Positions 1 through 12,123 are shown, counted from the first letter of the stretch. The stretch: 64,000 nucleotides of DNA from Portunus trituberculatus (GCF_017591435.1 NC_059268.1:17611684-17675683), one strand, 5' to 3'. The notes: a model not told the origin generated them from the letters alone. Translations and numbers: made by a program.

Positions 1-623
1 CTTGTTCGTTCCAGTGGGTTGTTTCGGAGCGTATCGAAGGCTCAGAGTAGGTCAGCGCGCGCCCCCAAGCCACATGGTCACAAGGCTGCCCCCCTTCCCC
101 GCCAGTCCCTACCCGGCATCTCCCGGCATTCCACTCAGGCATTATCCTTTCACGGCGTCATTTTAGTAAACTGAAGGGCATTTGGCCGCCGCCGATAGTA
201 AGTTTTTGACGTCGTGTGAAGCTCCGTCCCCGTGCCGCTCGCTCTCCCGCCCCACGGCCCCCTCTGCCCTGTCACGGGTATTGTCGCAGCCTGACTCTGA
301 GACTGAGGCATGCTGACGATGATGACGATGATGAGCAAAGGTTATTTCAAAGTCAACAAGGTGACTGTTATGTTCTTAGACGGAACTGTTGGATTTGAGA
401 GGACGTGAGTGATTGTGTGAGGCAGGCAGCCCGCGGCGTTCTGGCCAAGGCTACTGTGACAGCAGGGAGGAGCAGCTTGAGAAATGAATGTACTAGAATG
501 AGTAGAGCGCCTGCCGCCCCGTGCCCGAGGCTTCATGCCATCCCCCTTGGTGCGCCTGTTTCTTTGTATCCATCTACACGGAGGACCAAACTCACACAAC
601 AATCACAATCTCCTGCTGTGACT

Positions 624-626
<3 letters not shown>
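1..626. other. Non-repetitive, moderately GC-rich stretch, no gene seen
   Basis: Mostly unique sequence with a short imperfect ATG/ACG run near 311-335. Both strands carry only short open frames (60-100 codons) with no family resemblance that I recognise. A distal or untranslated part of a gene cannot be excluded. Confidence 0.4.

Positions 627-657
<31 letters not shown>
627..657. repeat. (CTG)n trinucleotide microsatellite
   Basis: About ten CTG units in a row. The local open frames through it encode only homopolymers. Confidence 0.9.
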
Positions 658-723
658 TGCCTCACTGCCCAACCAGCACCAACAACAACAATTTGATCAG
701 TGACTACAAATAATATACTTAGA

Positions 724-726
<3 letters not shown>

Positions 727-813
<87 letters not shown>
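727..813. repeat. (GA)n microsatellite
   Basis: About 43 uninterrupted GA units followed by ordinary sequence. Serine/leucine-repeat open frames across it are artefacts. Confidence 0.98.
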
Positions 814-815
<2 letters not shown>

Positions 816-1021
816 GTAGCTTGTGTTCACGCCTCGTTTGTACCAAGGCTGCACAACACCTCGAGGGGCAGCGGATGAAGACAACCAACAACACTGGCTG
901 GGGCGAGGCCTGACTCAACTCATTCCAGCCTGCCACACCACAAGTTCTCCTCACACCGCTCCACACACGCAAGGACCGAGATGTGAAGTAACAAAAGGAA
1001 ACCACAAACAAAAATGATAAT

Positions 1022-1027
1022 AAAAAA
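1022..1027 (-). terminator. RNA polymerase III terminator of tRNA-Gly
   Basis: Six A on the plus strand read as TTTTTT on the minus strand, three bases past the 3' end of the tRNA-Gly gene. This is the position and form expected for Pol III termination. Confidence 0.75.
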
Positions 1028-1030
1028 TAC

Positions 1031-1101
1031 TGCGCCGCCCGGGAATCGAACCCGGGTCGCAAGAATGGGAATCTTGCATGATACCACTACACCAGCGGCG
1101 C
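1031..1101 (-). tRNA. trnG-CCC: tRNA-Gly (anticodon CCC)
   Basis: This 71-nt gene folds as a canonical cloverleaf. Acceptor arms GCGCCGC and GCGGCGC pair over 7 bp, with discriminator A. The anticodon loop TTCCCAT gives anticodon CCC, which decodes GGG glycine codons. The internal B box GGTTCGATTCC is a perfect consensus; the A box reads TGGTGTAGTGG. A T6 terminator follows at once on the minus strand. No SINE-like body follows and no second copy lies in the window, so it looks like a real, potentially active gene. The encoded CCA tail is absent, as normal in eukaryotes. The sequence closely resembles the animal tRNA-Gly-CCC form as I remember it. It is the only conventional gene that I can support here. 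Confidence 0.95.
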
Positions 1102-1158
1102 GTTACACTGTAACGTTGATACTGTCAAGAGTAATATCATAATCATAAGTAACATCTA

Positions 1159-1420
1159 AAAAAAAAAAAAAAACAAAACAACGAAGCTGAGTCGCAAGGA
1201 CACTGGCGTGGGACGATTGGTTAGTGTTTGCACACCATAAAGATGAACGCCAACCTCTGGACAGCTTTGCCTGGGAGGCTGCCACACCCTCACCTCACCA
1301 CGGCTCTCTTCGTCTTGCCTGATCACCATTGTAACCATCCTTGCTTGCACAAAATAAATACTAACAGATACAACCATCTTTTCAGCTACCGAAAAGTTAA
1401 TTACACACCCCCACCCTCCG

Positions 1421-1481
<61 letters not shown>
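1159..1481. repeat. A-run and (CA)n microsatellite
   Basis: A 15-base A run (1159-1173) is followed by unique sequence and then about 29 CA units at 1422-1481. Confidence 0.9.
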
Positions 1482-1482
<1 letters not shown>

Positions 1483-2419
1483 TTATATAAGCAATGTTCT
1501 GGTGGTGAAGGTGGCAGGGAGGCGGTGCAGCAGCGACCCCCCTGGCGCCCCCACTTATCGTCGCCACCCTGACAACCGGTTCTCAAGATGGCCGCTTGCT
1601 CTCAAGTAGGACGCGGTGTTCTGCCCAGGCCGGGCATTGGGTGCAAAAGCAAAGAGCTGACGATGACAGTGACCCGCAGCAATGAGGATGCTTTACGCCC
1701 ATTCGTCGTCACTCCACCTGATGCAGCGGTCACTGAGGGAGGTGTGTGTTGCTGGCCTGGCAACATCACAACACACAAGTGCATAAAGCAACCGCTGCTG
1801 GGCATGAGCGGCGCGTAGTGACAACCAATACCACACACGTCCCCTCCACGTCCTCGCGTCGCCCGTGCATGGCCTTGGCCGTTATTCTTCGAAGGACTAG
1901 GCGAATAAGAGACACCATCATAAGCTTAAACTATGCAGGCGTCTTAAACGAGGCAGCTCAGTCGTCGAGTGTCTGTAGTGGAGGTCGGAACACCTGACGC
2001 CACGGCCCGGCCCTTTATACGCCGGGCGTGGCTAGCTGCAGAGAACGTCTGTGTGACGAAGCCTTCCTGGATACAAGAAATTAGAAACTTCAAACGAGAA
2101 GAAACAACTTAGAGAGCTTCAACACCACCAGCCATCCTGGTGCTTTATTTTTCTCTGTTGCTTCCGCCATATCATCTCCACACGGGAAAAAAAACAAAGC
2201 AGGTGCATGGGAGGGATACACAAAACATGTCAGCACACGCAGTGGAACTTACAGCTTCCATTGCCTATGGAGAGGAAGACTTACACAAGCCTTACCGACA
2301 GGTCATTCCAGGAGGGATGATTTACCCACCTTTTAATTCTCCCCCAGCCCTATCCTCTGGCAGCTGCAGCGTCTCGACAAGCTGTATGAAACACTGAGTA
2401 ACACGATGCCTCTTTTCCT
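1482..2419. other. GC-richer unique stretch, no gene seen
   Basis: About 940 bp almost free of simple repeats, with many CG dinucleotides. It holds only short open frames that I cannot place. A TATA-like hexamer on the minus strand near 2013-2019 is listed separately. It could hold promoter or untranslated gene sequence. Confidence 0.35.
2013..2019 (-). promoter_or_regulatory. Possible TATA box on the minus strand
   Basis: TATAAAG sits in a GC-rich setting, with a TCAG (a loose arthropod initiator) about 24 bases downstream. The spacing is shorter than the usual 30 or so, and no supported exon follows. Treat this as a weak candidate only. Confidence 0.15.
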
Positions 2420-2634
2420 CATATTCAGAAAGCTCTTTTAATACGATTATTTACAAAAGGCTACAGAGGCAACAATTCGGGTTCTGAAGAGTATTTTTCC
2501 TACTAATAATGAAAGAATCTTGCCAATCTGCCACTAAAACTGTAAATAATAAATGAGTCCTTAAAAAATCCGTGAAACTTGAATAAGAGTCTTTGGAGAG
2601 AAGTGGACGTGTGGCGTAGAAGTTTTTGCTAGTC
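2420..2634 (-). mobile_element. Family B palindromic MITE, divergent copy
   Basis: It begins CATATTCAGAAAG, matching the right end of the family. It then keeps a recognisable middle (CTACTAATAATG, then AATCTTGCCAATCTGCC) and closes with GTGGCGTAGAAGTTTTT. It is non-coding, and among the most diverged B copies. Confidence 0.6.
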
Positions 2635-2902
2635 TTTGTCAGGTGACGCAACACAAAGGATGGGGAAGGAAGGGCCAGCAACACCCAGCAAACACCAGCC
2701 TAAAGGTGGAGCCAGGCAATGGTGCTGCTGGTGATGCTCCTTCTCATGCTGGTGATGGTGGTGATTATGGTAGAAAAATTATGGTAGTGATAGTGATTAC
2801 AGTGAAGTGTGATGATGGTGATGACGATGACAGCAACCGTAAGGATAAAGAACAGTGGTGGTGATGATTGTATGAAAAAAAGCAAACGATAACGATGATG
2901 CT

Positions 2903-2903
<1 letters not shown>

Positions 2904-2997
<94 letters not shown>

Positions 2998-3023
2998 GAC
3001 AGACAGACAAACAGACAGACAGA
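2904..3023. repeat. (GA)n plus (CAGA)n compound microsatellite
   Basis: About 45 GA units pass into an imperfect CAGA/CAAA run. It suggests slippage-driven expansion followed by point change to a tetranucleotide. Confidence 0.95.
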
Positions 3024-3171
3024 ACAAAAACACAACTCACTAGGAAAACATACAATCACGATCCATAACAAAACATACAACGTCTAAATTAAGCTACAAA
3101 TCACCAAGAAACCGTAAAAACACGTGGATTCTTCGATGTGCAGACTGTTACGTGTGTGTGTGTGTGTGTGT

Positions 3172-3766
3172 GGTAAGTGTGTGGCAGTGACTAAAGTGAC
3201 ATTTAGAATCCCAGAAGGTCCAAGAAGTATACGTAAAACATCCCAGCTAGTCCCTCCTGTCTGACGCCACCAAGCTGCCACAGTACTGCAATCCAAACAC
3301 TGGGCGATTAGAGTGATGTTCAAGACTTCTGCTTGCTACTTCTTTGGCGAGTTGATTGTCTGTTACTGTTCTTGTTGTGGCTGAACTTTCTACTTCCCTA
3401 TACCTGTGACTGCTCACCAAAAGCCTTTATTTACTCGTATCTTTGTATGTTTTAATCTATTTTCACTTCCCATCTCGCGTCTTTTTTATATTCCGTCACC
3501 CTGATCTAATTGTCTTCTCGTTTTTTACAATAAAGCATCACACACAGAGCAGAGATATTTAAACTATAGGGAGGTACTCGAGACAAGACCTCACTCCCTG
3601 TTTTACTGAAGGAATGGCAAGATATAAGAGAAGGTTCCTAGTCATTTCGTTCCGCTCCATTTAGTCACCTTTTTTGACACGCGGAGTATAAGGTGGGAAG
3701 ATTTTCGAGCGGAACTGAGGTGTATGTGGCCAGATGGGGGAGAAAATAGAAACAAGGTGAAAATAA
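3172..3766. other. Unique AT-rich stretch, no gene seen
   Basis: A short GT run (about 3152-3171) precedes roughly 600 bp of ordinary sequence. Nothing in it resembles a known family or structural RNA that I can recognise. Confidence 0.35.
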
Positions 3767-3998
3767 TGAAGAAAAGAAGAAGAGGAAGAAGAAGAAGAAG
3801 AACAAGAAGAACAAGAACAACAACAAGAACAAGAACAAGAACAAGAACAAGAACAAGAAGTAGAACAAGAAGAAGAATAACAAGATGAAGAAGAAAAAAG
3901 AAGAACAAGAAGAAGAACAACAAGAAGGAGGAGGCAACAACAACAACAACAACAACAACAAACACCCTCATTACAGCGCCCTATTTCCATCATCATTA

Positions 3999-4045
<47 letters not shown>
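3767..4045. repeat. GAA/CAA purine-rich compound repeat plus (CA)n
   Basis: Imperfect GAA, GAACAA and CAA triplets run to about 3960. After about 40 bp of unique sequence a CA array follows at 4001-4045. Long frames here are low-complexity artefacts. Confidence 0.9.
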
Positions 4046-4048
<3 letters not shown>

Positions 4049-4483
4049 GCACATCGTCCTGGGCACAGCATACTAGTACACCACAGACCCCAGGAGGAAC
4101 GAGGTCGCATCCAAGGGGAACACAACAGCTCAGCCTGCCAATTACCCTCACACACATTCACACACTCTCACACACACGTCACGCGACTCACTTCCTCCTC
4201 GCTATCCACCTATTCAGCCCCGGACCTTGAGGAGATGCACTTTTCAAGCATTCTAACCTTGCGAGTCGCTTTGGGGTCGGAGATAGAGCTGGTAGGGAGA
4301 CAACAATACTGGGAGGGGTAAGAGGGTTTTCCAGCAGCGACCTTCCTGCACCACCTCACAAACACAGTGGTGGAGGGCATTTGGGAAGAAAAAGGATGAA
4401 AAAATGAGGAGGATAGGAAAAAAAGTGATTCGTAAGAACATGTTATCTTGTTTTCTTTTCGTTTTTATCTTTATTTACTGGTT

Positions 4484-4770
4484 AAGAGGAGGAGGAAAGA
4501 GGAGGAGGAGGAGGAGGAGGAGGAGGAGGAGGAGGAGGAGGAGGAGGAGGAGGAGGAGGAGGAGGAGGAGGAGGAGGAGGAGGAGGAGGAGGAGGAGGAA
4601 AAGGAAAAGGAAAAGGAAAAAGAAGAAGAAGAAGAAGAAGAAGAAGAAGAAGAAGAAGAAGAAGAAGAAGAAGAAGAAGAAGAAGAAGAAGAAGAAGAAG
4701 AAGAAGGAGGAGGAGGATTAGGAGGAAGAAAAAAAGGAAAAAAAAGAAGGAGGAAGAGGAAGAAAAAGTG
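4484..4770. repeat. Polypurine block: (GGA)n, (AAAAGG)n, (GAA)n
   Basis: Nearly 290 bp of almost pure purine on the plus strand. It runs about 38 GGA units, then AAAAGG units, then about 28 GAA units, then degenerate purine. The Arg/Lys and Glu open frames through it are artefacts. Confidence 0.97.
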
Positions 4771-5240
4771 AAGTAATACCAGTGACAGAAGGAAAAATTA
4801 CGGTGGACATGAAAGGCGCCATTTTTTTTGCCACAGGTAGAATGAGAGGCAATCTTACCTATGACACGCTGGGCTGCATGATTTTATTCTTTTTTTTTTC
4901 TCTTCTTTAACTCCATGGAATATCTCGCGACGTATTTCTGAAGGTTGACGTTTTTAGGAGTTGACTGAAAGATAGTTTGCGTCCATCTAGGGAAGTAATA
5001 GAATGATGTACTGGTCTACTACTGTCAACTATAATTCTATACTACTCGTACCTACACACTTCTGGTAGGTCTCTCTCTCTCTCTCTCTCCAGCGGCACCA
5101 TCTGGTCTAGAATCGCTTCTCTGTCTCGTTAGCCTTTCATCTCCTCGCCGCCAGTGCCCATGACTGACTTGCTCCTTGGATATTAATCGCAAGGTGAGCG
5201 GCGACCGAGTACCGCATTGCCATTAGCCGAATCGCGAGGA
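4771..5240. other. Unique stretch, no gene seen
   Basis: Ordinary sequence with one short CT run near 5069-5088. No supported feature. Confidence 0.35.
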
Positions 5241-5768
5241 GTCACTCAAGGTGCTGGTGTGATGTAGCAGTAGTGTCGAAAGTTTATGGGAATTTTATGT
5301 TAGATACAGATACAGGAGAAGCAGAGTGGGGGAGGGATGACAAAGGTTAAAGAAGAATTGAAAGTAAGAGTCAATGTGCTGATGTGATGTAGCAGTAATG
5401 TCGAACGTTTAAGGAGTTTCAATTTCAGGTTATTAAAGGAAGATATATAAGAAGAGAGTGAATGGGGTTTACAGCAGAAGCAGCGTGGGGAAGGGGGACA
5501 AAGCATAAAGAAGAATTGAAAGAAAAGAGTCAATGTGCTCGTGTGATGTAGCAGTAATGTCAAAAGTTTATGGGCAGTTTCAGATTATTAAAGAAAGATA
5601 CATAAAATAAAGCACTACAAAACTGAAAGAAGAGTCAAGGTACTGTGTGATGTAGCAGTAATGTCGACAGTTTATGGCCAGATTCAGTTTCACGTTATTA
5701 AAGAAAAAAAAAATAGAGGGAAGAGGGAGTGGACAGGAGGACAAAGCAGAGAAAAACTGAAAGAAAAC
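5241..5768. repeat. Four-unit degenerate tandem array, period about 105-160 bp
   Basis: Units start near 5241, 5370, 5529 and 5634. Each begins GTCA...GTGCT..GTGTGATGTAGCAGTA and continues with TGTCGA.AGTTTA, a TTATTAAAGAAAGATA-like part and GGACAAAGCA...GAAAG. Indels make the units unequal (about 129, 159, 105 and 135 bp). It is non-coding, and no homologous unit was seen elsewhere in the window. Confidence 0.85.
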
Positions 5769-5978
5769 AGCAATAGTAACAAAAGAGACGCTCCTTAAAC
5801 TATAAACACCATTACATACCCTTGATCAAGCATCTTATTACTGGTTCTCCTGGTGCTTGTGGGTCGTGAGGAGGTGGCGCAGGGATTTATTGCAGTGATG
5901 TATGTTTGAGTGAAGTGTTGGCTATAACGCGTCGCAGTTAAGTATTTATGAGGCATCTGTAGTTTTTGTTTTTGGGAA

Positions 5979-6211
5979 TGGTTAGGTTAGGTTAGCGTTG
6001 GGTTAGTTTAGGTTTGGCTAGGGTAGGATTAGAGTTGGGTTAGGTTAGGTTGGGTTGGGTTAGGTTAGGTTAGGTTAGATTTCCATTAGGTCAGGTCAGG
6101 TTGGGTTGGGTTGGGTTGGGTTAGGTAAGGTGAAGTTAGGTTTGGATTAAATCAGGTTTCGTTAGATTTGGTTAGGTTGGGTTAGGTTAGGGTTAGTTGA
6201 AGTTGAGTTGG
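5979..6211 (+). repeat. Interstitial telomere-like (TTAGG)n block
   Basis: About 230 bp of GGTTA-based pentamers, mixed with GGGTT variants and a few unrelated bases. TTAGG is the ancestral arthropod telomere repeat. The degeneracy and the sequence on both sides mark it as an internal, decaying block rather than a chromosome end. Confidence 0.85.
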
Positions 6212-6330
6212 TGCAGGAGGAGAGTAAAAGTATTATTACACTAAGCGGAGGACAAGCAGAAGATACACGTATTTCATAAATTCTTGGGAGATAAGGCGGT
6301 TTGTTATCAATTAACTGGATTGGCTCTGAC

Positions 6331-6556
<226 letters not shown>

Positions 6557-6655
6557 TCAAGTGCATAGTGACCTTGGTGACAGTGAAGTCGTCTAGAGTT
6601 GAGGGGGAGTAGGGGGAAGGTGGAGGCAAAGATAAAAACTCTTGTAGAAATATTT

Positions 6656-6658
6656 GTT

Positions 6659-6689
<31 letters not shown>

Positions 6690-6839
6690 CTACTTATTCT
6701 AATTCTTTCTCTTCGATTTTCTTCATTTTCCTCTTCTATTTACATCTCATTCCTTGTCACGTGTCAAATGGTAGTAAGTCTTAAATCCAATACATAAGAC
6801 GTGTGAGGGTGTGGTGTTGGTGGTGGTGGTGGTGGTGGT
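6656..6839. repeat. (GTT)n and (GGT)n short arrays
   Basis: About 11 GTT units near 6656-6689 and about 8 GGT units near 6813-6839, with ordinary sequence between. Confidence 0.85.
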
Positions 6840-7050
6840 AGTGACGAGGGCGACAGCGGCGGTGGTGGCAGAAGCAATATGTAAAAGTGTGTAAAGTGAC
6901 CTTGAGTAGGGATTTGGGTAGGCCTAGTGCCGTACACTCACTATTCCAACACAAGTACATTACGCTGTTGGAATGAGGAAATACCCTTAGTCCTATTGGA
7001 TGTAACTCACTTAAACCATTATCTATTTATTCATTCTTTTATTTTCTATA

Positions 7051-7126
7051 TACCATGTGGGGTTTTCAAGGGAATTTATGGGCTAAAGGAGGTACTTTTT
7101 CGGGTACCTCCTATCTGAAAGCCCAC
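7051..7126 (-). mobile_element. SINE-2 copy, 3' fragment
   Basis: Read on the minus strand it is the last 75 bp of SINE-2: GATAGGAGGTACCC, AAAGTA, CCATAAATTCC, then CCACATGGTA. The tRNA-like head and most of the body are missing, so it is 5' truncated. Confidence 0.8.
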
Positions 7127-8002
<876 letters not shown>

Positions 8003-8122
8003 GATTGCGAGGAGAGATAAAAAAATGATCGAGATAAGAGGCGAGTCGATGCATAGTTGCTCTTCCCTCTCCCTTCTTCACCCTCTCCCTGGCCCACTCA
8101 CATGCCACAACCAAGAGAAAGT

Positions 8123-8391
8123 CACCACCACCACCACCACCACCACCACCACGGCCGCCAACCACGGACAGGCTCCACTCAATACGCAGCGCAACAATGG
8201 ATACGCAACACACATGCAAAGAAAACGAGATGAGTCCGTGGCCCAGTCAACTCCCGCCAGGAAAAAGAGTGTAGAGGAAGCAAGGAATAGAAAACGAAGG
8301 CGCTGAGAGTTGTCGTAGATTGGTCAGCGCTGATGATGACGATGATGCTTTTTATGTTGATATGTTACTGGTGGTGGTGGTGGTGGTGGTG
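8123..8391. repeat. (CCA)n and (GGT)n short arrays
   Basis: Ten CCA units at 8123-8152 and about 7 GGT units near 8370-8391. These are complementary triplets about 220 bp apart. Confidence 0.85.
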
Positions 8392-8516
8392 TAGTTTTAA
8401 CAGGTCAATATTTTTAAATTTTCATGAGATTATTATTATTTTTTTTTTCAAAGGCTATGATATGATTGGTGATTTCTTTCCCTGGTGAAGGAGAATTCTT
8501 GTTAAACTTCCATTAG

Positions 8517-8890
8517 ATTTATGGAAACGTCCACAACTACAACGATTTAATCACGAAACACACACAAACACACACACAAAAACGTGGACAAACACAGACA
8601 GACATAAACAGACAAAACATCATAAAATTAACAAAACACACTTCCACTAGAATCATTAAAACATCCACAACTACAACCATCTAATCACACACACACAAGC
8701 ACACACACACAAACACGCAGATAAACACAGACACACAAAGACACAGACAAAAAATGTACAACAAGACGTCACAAAATACACTTCCCCTAGAATCCACAAC
8801 TACAACGAAACACACAAACACAAACACAAACACACAACACACACACTCACAGACACAGAGGACAAAACACCCGTCACAAAACCTTAATTA
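8517..8890. repeat. Three-unit CA-rich tandem array, period about 110-140 bp
   Basis: Units begin at 8517, 8641 and 8781 with CTTCC(A/C)(T/C)TAGA. Each contains CCACAACTACAAC followed by a degenerate ACAC/ACAGACA tract. Unit length varies because the CA tract inside it varies. Confidence 0.8.
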
Positions 8891-9182
8891 AATACACTCC
8901 ACGCTGTAAAAGGAGAGAATAGGAGACATGCTATAAAGGAGGAGGTCAGGAGAGTTCGTAGAGAGAATACCTAAGCAACAAATCAGGGACCCTCGACAGT
9001 AGTGCGTCCCGTGACAGTTCCCTCTCATACCTCATGCAGAACGCTCGCTCGGCCTTGACATCCGGCCAGCCATCGAGAGTCCCCATGAGAAACCCCGCGT
9101 CGCCGCCACCTGACCTGTTAACCTGGAATACACGATCTCTCCCCACGTACGCCTATGACTACCTGGGGGAGGAGAAAGAGGT

Positions 9183-9300
9183 GGAGGAGGAGGAGGAGGA
9201 GGAGGAGGAGGAGGAGGAGGAGGAGGAGGAGGAGGAGGAGAGAGGGGTGTTTAAGATCGAACGTGAAAAGAAAATGATAACAAAAATGTATAACGCATGA

Positions 9301-9350
<50 letters not shown>
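9183..9350. repeat. (GAG)n and (CT)n arrays
   Basis: About 19 GAG units at 9183-9240 and about 22 CT units at 9306-9350. Confidence 0.95.
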
Positions 9351-9353
<3 letters not shown>

Positions 9354-10038
9354 ACGGTAAAATATCTACTCTACTACTAGGGAAACTGTAATTCAATATA
9401 AAGAAAAACGGATGAAAACAATGATATTAAACTAATGAACTATTTTGACAACAGAGAACAGTAATGAAGCTAACCAACACACCCGGAGTTCTTTAACCAG
9501 GGCAGAATTTTCTCAGCAGTGCCTTAGTGACTCCGCCTGCATACCCGCCTGTCTGTTCTAAAGATGTCTAGCGAGTGTACAGCCTCGAATGGGGGTCCAG
9601 TAACGGGGCAGAGTAAATCGCCAGCCAGAAAAATATAAATAAACGTATGTCTTGCAAAAAACAACCACAAAGACCATAAGGAAAGACACGTTGGCCTCGG
9701 AACACGAAGAGGAGGAAGGTAAACAGGCAGACACGTGATGAATGAAGGAAGAAAGAAAGAATAAATGAAAGGAATAACGGAAGAATGATCCAATAATGAG
9801 AGATGGATAATTAGATGGTAAGAATGAAAGGATCGGAAAATAAATAAAGAAGGATAAGGATAGATAGATATAGATGGATAGAAAAAGAAAGATAAGGAAA
9901 GATAAAAGAAAAAAAGAAAAACTGAAACATTGATACAAAATACAAACATGCAAAATTATAGACGAAACCGAAATAATGACAAGTAAAGCCAGTGTTTCCA
10001 GACAATTCAGTAATACAAGTCCGTGTCCAGCTTAATAG
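9351..10038. other. A-rich unique stretch, no gene seen
   Basis: Purine-rich sequence with GATA/GAAA-like short runs near 9740-9920. Minus-strand frames are rich in Phe, Ser and Ile because the DNA is purine-biased; they do not look like a protein family. Confidence 0.35.
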
Positions 10039-10246
10039 AACACTAGAACACTGGAACGCTGGAACACTAGAACACTGGAATGCTGGAGCACTAAAACACT
10101 GCAACACTAAAACACTGGAACGCTGGAACACTCGGACACTAGAACGCTGGAACACTAGAACACTGGAACGCTGGAACACTAAAACACTGGAAGGCTGAAA
10201 CACTCGGACACTGGAACGCTCGGACACTTGAACACTGGAACGCTGG
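10039..10246. repeat. 8-bp minisatellite, about 26 units of AACACTGG
   Basis: About 208 bp reads as 26 consecutive octamers. Variants include AACACTAG, AACGCTGG, AACACTCG, GACACTAG and AACACTAA. Units repeat in short higher-order runs (for example AACGCTGG followed by AACACTAG, AACACTGG). Open frames persist because 24 bp equals eight codons; they are not evidence of a gene. Confidence 0.93.
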
Positions 10247-10297
10247 AAAACACTTACCCCAAGGCACTGACAGCAACATAAAGAAGATAATCGCCTG

Positions 10298-10509
10298 AAC
10301 CCCTTTAGTACTGGGACACATTTTTACCTTGAGGTTTGTGTACGATTAGACCATTTTATCAACATTAGGAAGGGTCTATGGAGGTCAAAAGATTAATGAC
10401 CACAGTCTTCACTATTTTAATCCCCCACATAAGTTTTTGAAGCTGTATAGAATCACCAAATAATAAGCAGAATGAATATGGAAAAGCGTCATTGTGCTGA
10501 AGGGGTTAA
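10298..10509 (+). mobile_element. Family A MITE (TTAA, piggyBac type), copy 1
   Basis: The left end reads GAACCCCTTTAGTACTGGGA (TTAA changed to GAAC-like) and the right end reads GTGCTGAAGGGGTTAA. The conserved middle ATTAGGAAGGGTCTATGGAG and the GAAGCTGTATA block are present. It has no coding capacity. Confidence 0.9.
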
Positions 10510-10675
10510 CCAGCTGATGGGTCAAGCTACTGGTGTAATGTCCTGTCCTCGATAAAGAACTGTCCGGCCAGCTTTGAGTAAGTGATTTTTAGGGAGAGGT
10601 AAGTAAGAGGAATTTCCTTTTTGGACATCAGTATTTTTTTCTTACTGTTCTTGTTTTGTCCAGATATCCTCTCCT

Positions 10676-10708
<33 letters not shown>

Positions 10709-11182
10709 AGTTACTAGTAGGAGTGGTCCACGTGCCTCAAGTCCTGTTTTTGCTGCGTCCTGAACAATGTGCACAATGTTCCTACCTCAATGACCTTACA
10801 CTCGCCATTCTCCCACCCTTGTTTATTGTTTGGTCTTTCTATCTGTTTTTCTGCTTGCCTACTTGTCTGTCTATCTGTCTGCCTACTTGCCTGCCTACCT
10901 GACTATTCCTCCATTTGGCTACTTTTCTATCTTACTCTGTCTCATTGTCTACCTGTGCCGCCTGTCTGCATCAAAATCTGCTTCACTAATATGTCCCTCT
11001 GCTTCCCTTGTTTACTGTCCTAATATCTCCCTGCCTCCCTGCCTGCCTCCCTGCATACCTGTCTGCCACTTCTTTCCTCTGCCTCGTTCACTGCATGCAT
11101 CTCCACCTCCTACACTCATCAGCCAAGCCATACTTATTTAATCCTCTTCCACTGGATCTTAGCTTGAAGACAAACACATTTT

Positions 11183-11185
<3 letters not shown>
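10510..11185. other. Unique to pyrimidine-rich stretch, no gene seen
   Basis: Contains a CT array (about 10677-10709) and a degenerate CTGT/CTGC/CTAC region (10840-11060). Its Leu/Ser/Cys-rich frames reflect composition. Confidence 0.4.

Positions 11186-11248
<63 letters not shown>
11186..11248. repeat. (CT)n microsatellite
   Basis: About 31 uninterrupted CT units. Confidence 0.97.
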
Positions 11249-11249
<1 letters not shown>

Positions 11250-11406
11250 ATCCCTCGTCTTCCTTTGCTTATCAAAAACACGTTCTGTTACCACGGCGGC
11301 TGTTGGACATGTGCCAGCTCTGGTCTCAGCCTGAAATTCACCCTGGATTTGGACGATTTCCCACATGTTTCCATATGAGAGTTTTGTGTATAGTTATATC
11401 GTATTC

Positions 11407-11621
11407 TTAACCCCTTCAGCACTGGGACGCATTTTTTACCACGAGTTTTGGGTAAGACTGGACGATTTTATTTACATTAGGAAGACTTTATGGAGATCAG
11501 AAGATTAATGACCAGAGTCTTTACTATTTTCATCCCCACATAACTTTCTGAAGCTGTATAAAATCACCAAATAGTAAGCTGGATAAATAAGAAAGAGCGT
11601 CATGGCACTTGAAGGAGTTAA
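11407..11621 (+). mobile_element. Family A MITE, copy 2
   Basis: TTAACCCCTTCAGCACTGGG at the left and CACTTGAAGGAGTTAA at the right, both with TTAA. It is full length with a typical body. Confidence 0.93.
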
Positions 11622-12123
11622 ATGGAATATTCTCAATCATGACTACTTCTATGGACCACAGAAATTATTAATCAGGTTCTCACTATTGTTTTTTCCATTG
11701 GTGATGTATAGTATATATTAAACTATCACTAGACTCAAAATAACATCCCTAAAAGCCACACTAACTTCAAAGAGAGCGTGTCAGAAGTAGCAAAATATTA
11801 TGTAGTCACAGGATTTGATTTCCTGTTCGATCGCCTTGAGCTGAGCCGCGTCACAAGCATGGCTATACAAACCTCCACACACCTGCCAGCGGATTATGTG
11901 TATTCTAACCACACGGCAAAAATTGGAAATCATGTCTTGTTTTTATGAATGAATCGCTGAAAATGTGTCTAGAGCTTATTTCTTTTATTCTTTTTCTTTC
12001 TTTACTTTTTTTTTCTTTTCATTTCGCCCCATTACAAACAACTTCAGTGTATTTTCTTTAATTTATACGTATTTTGATAAGTTGTATATGTGGGGTGAAC
12101 TTTAAGAGCTTGGGGAAATGTAT

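Noticed and set aside
4404..4771. Arg/Lys- and Glu-rich frames over 100 codons
   Set aside because: Pure GGA/GAA repeat translation.
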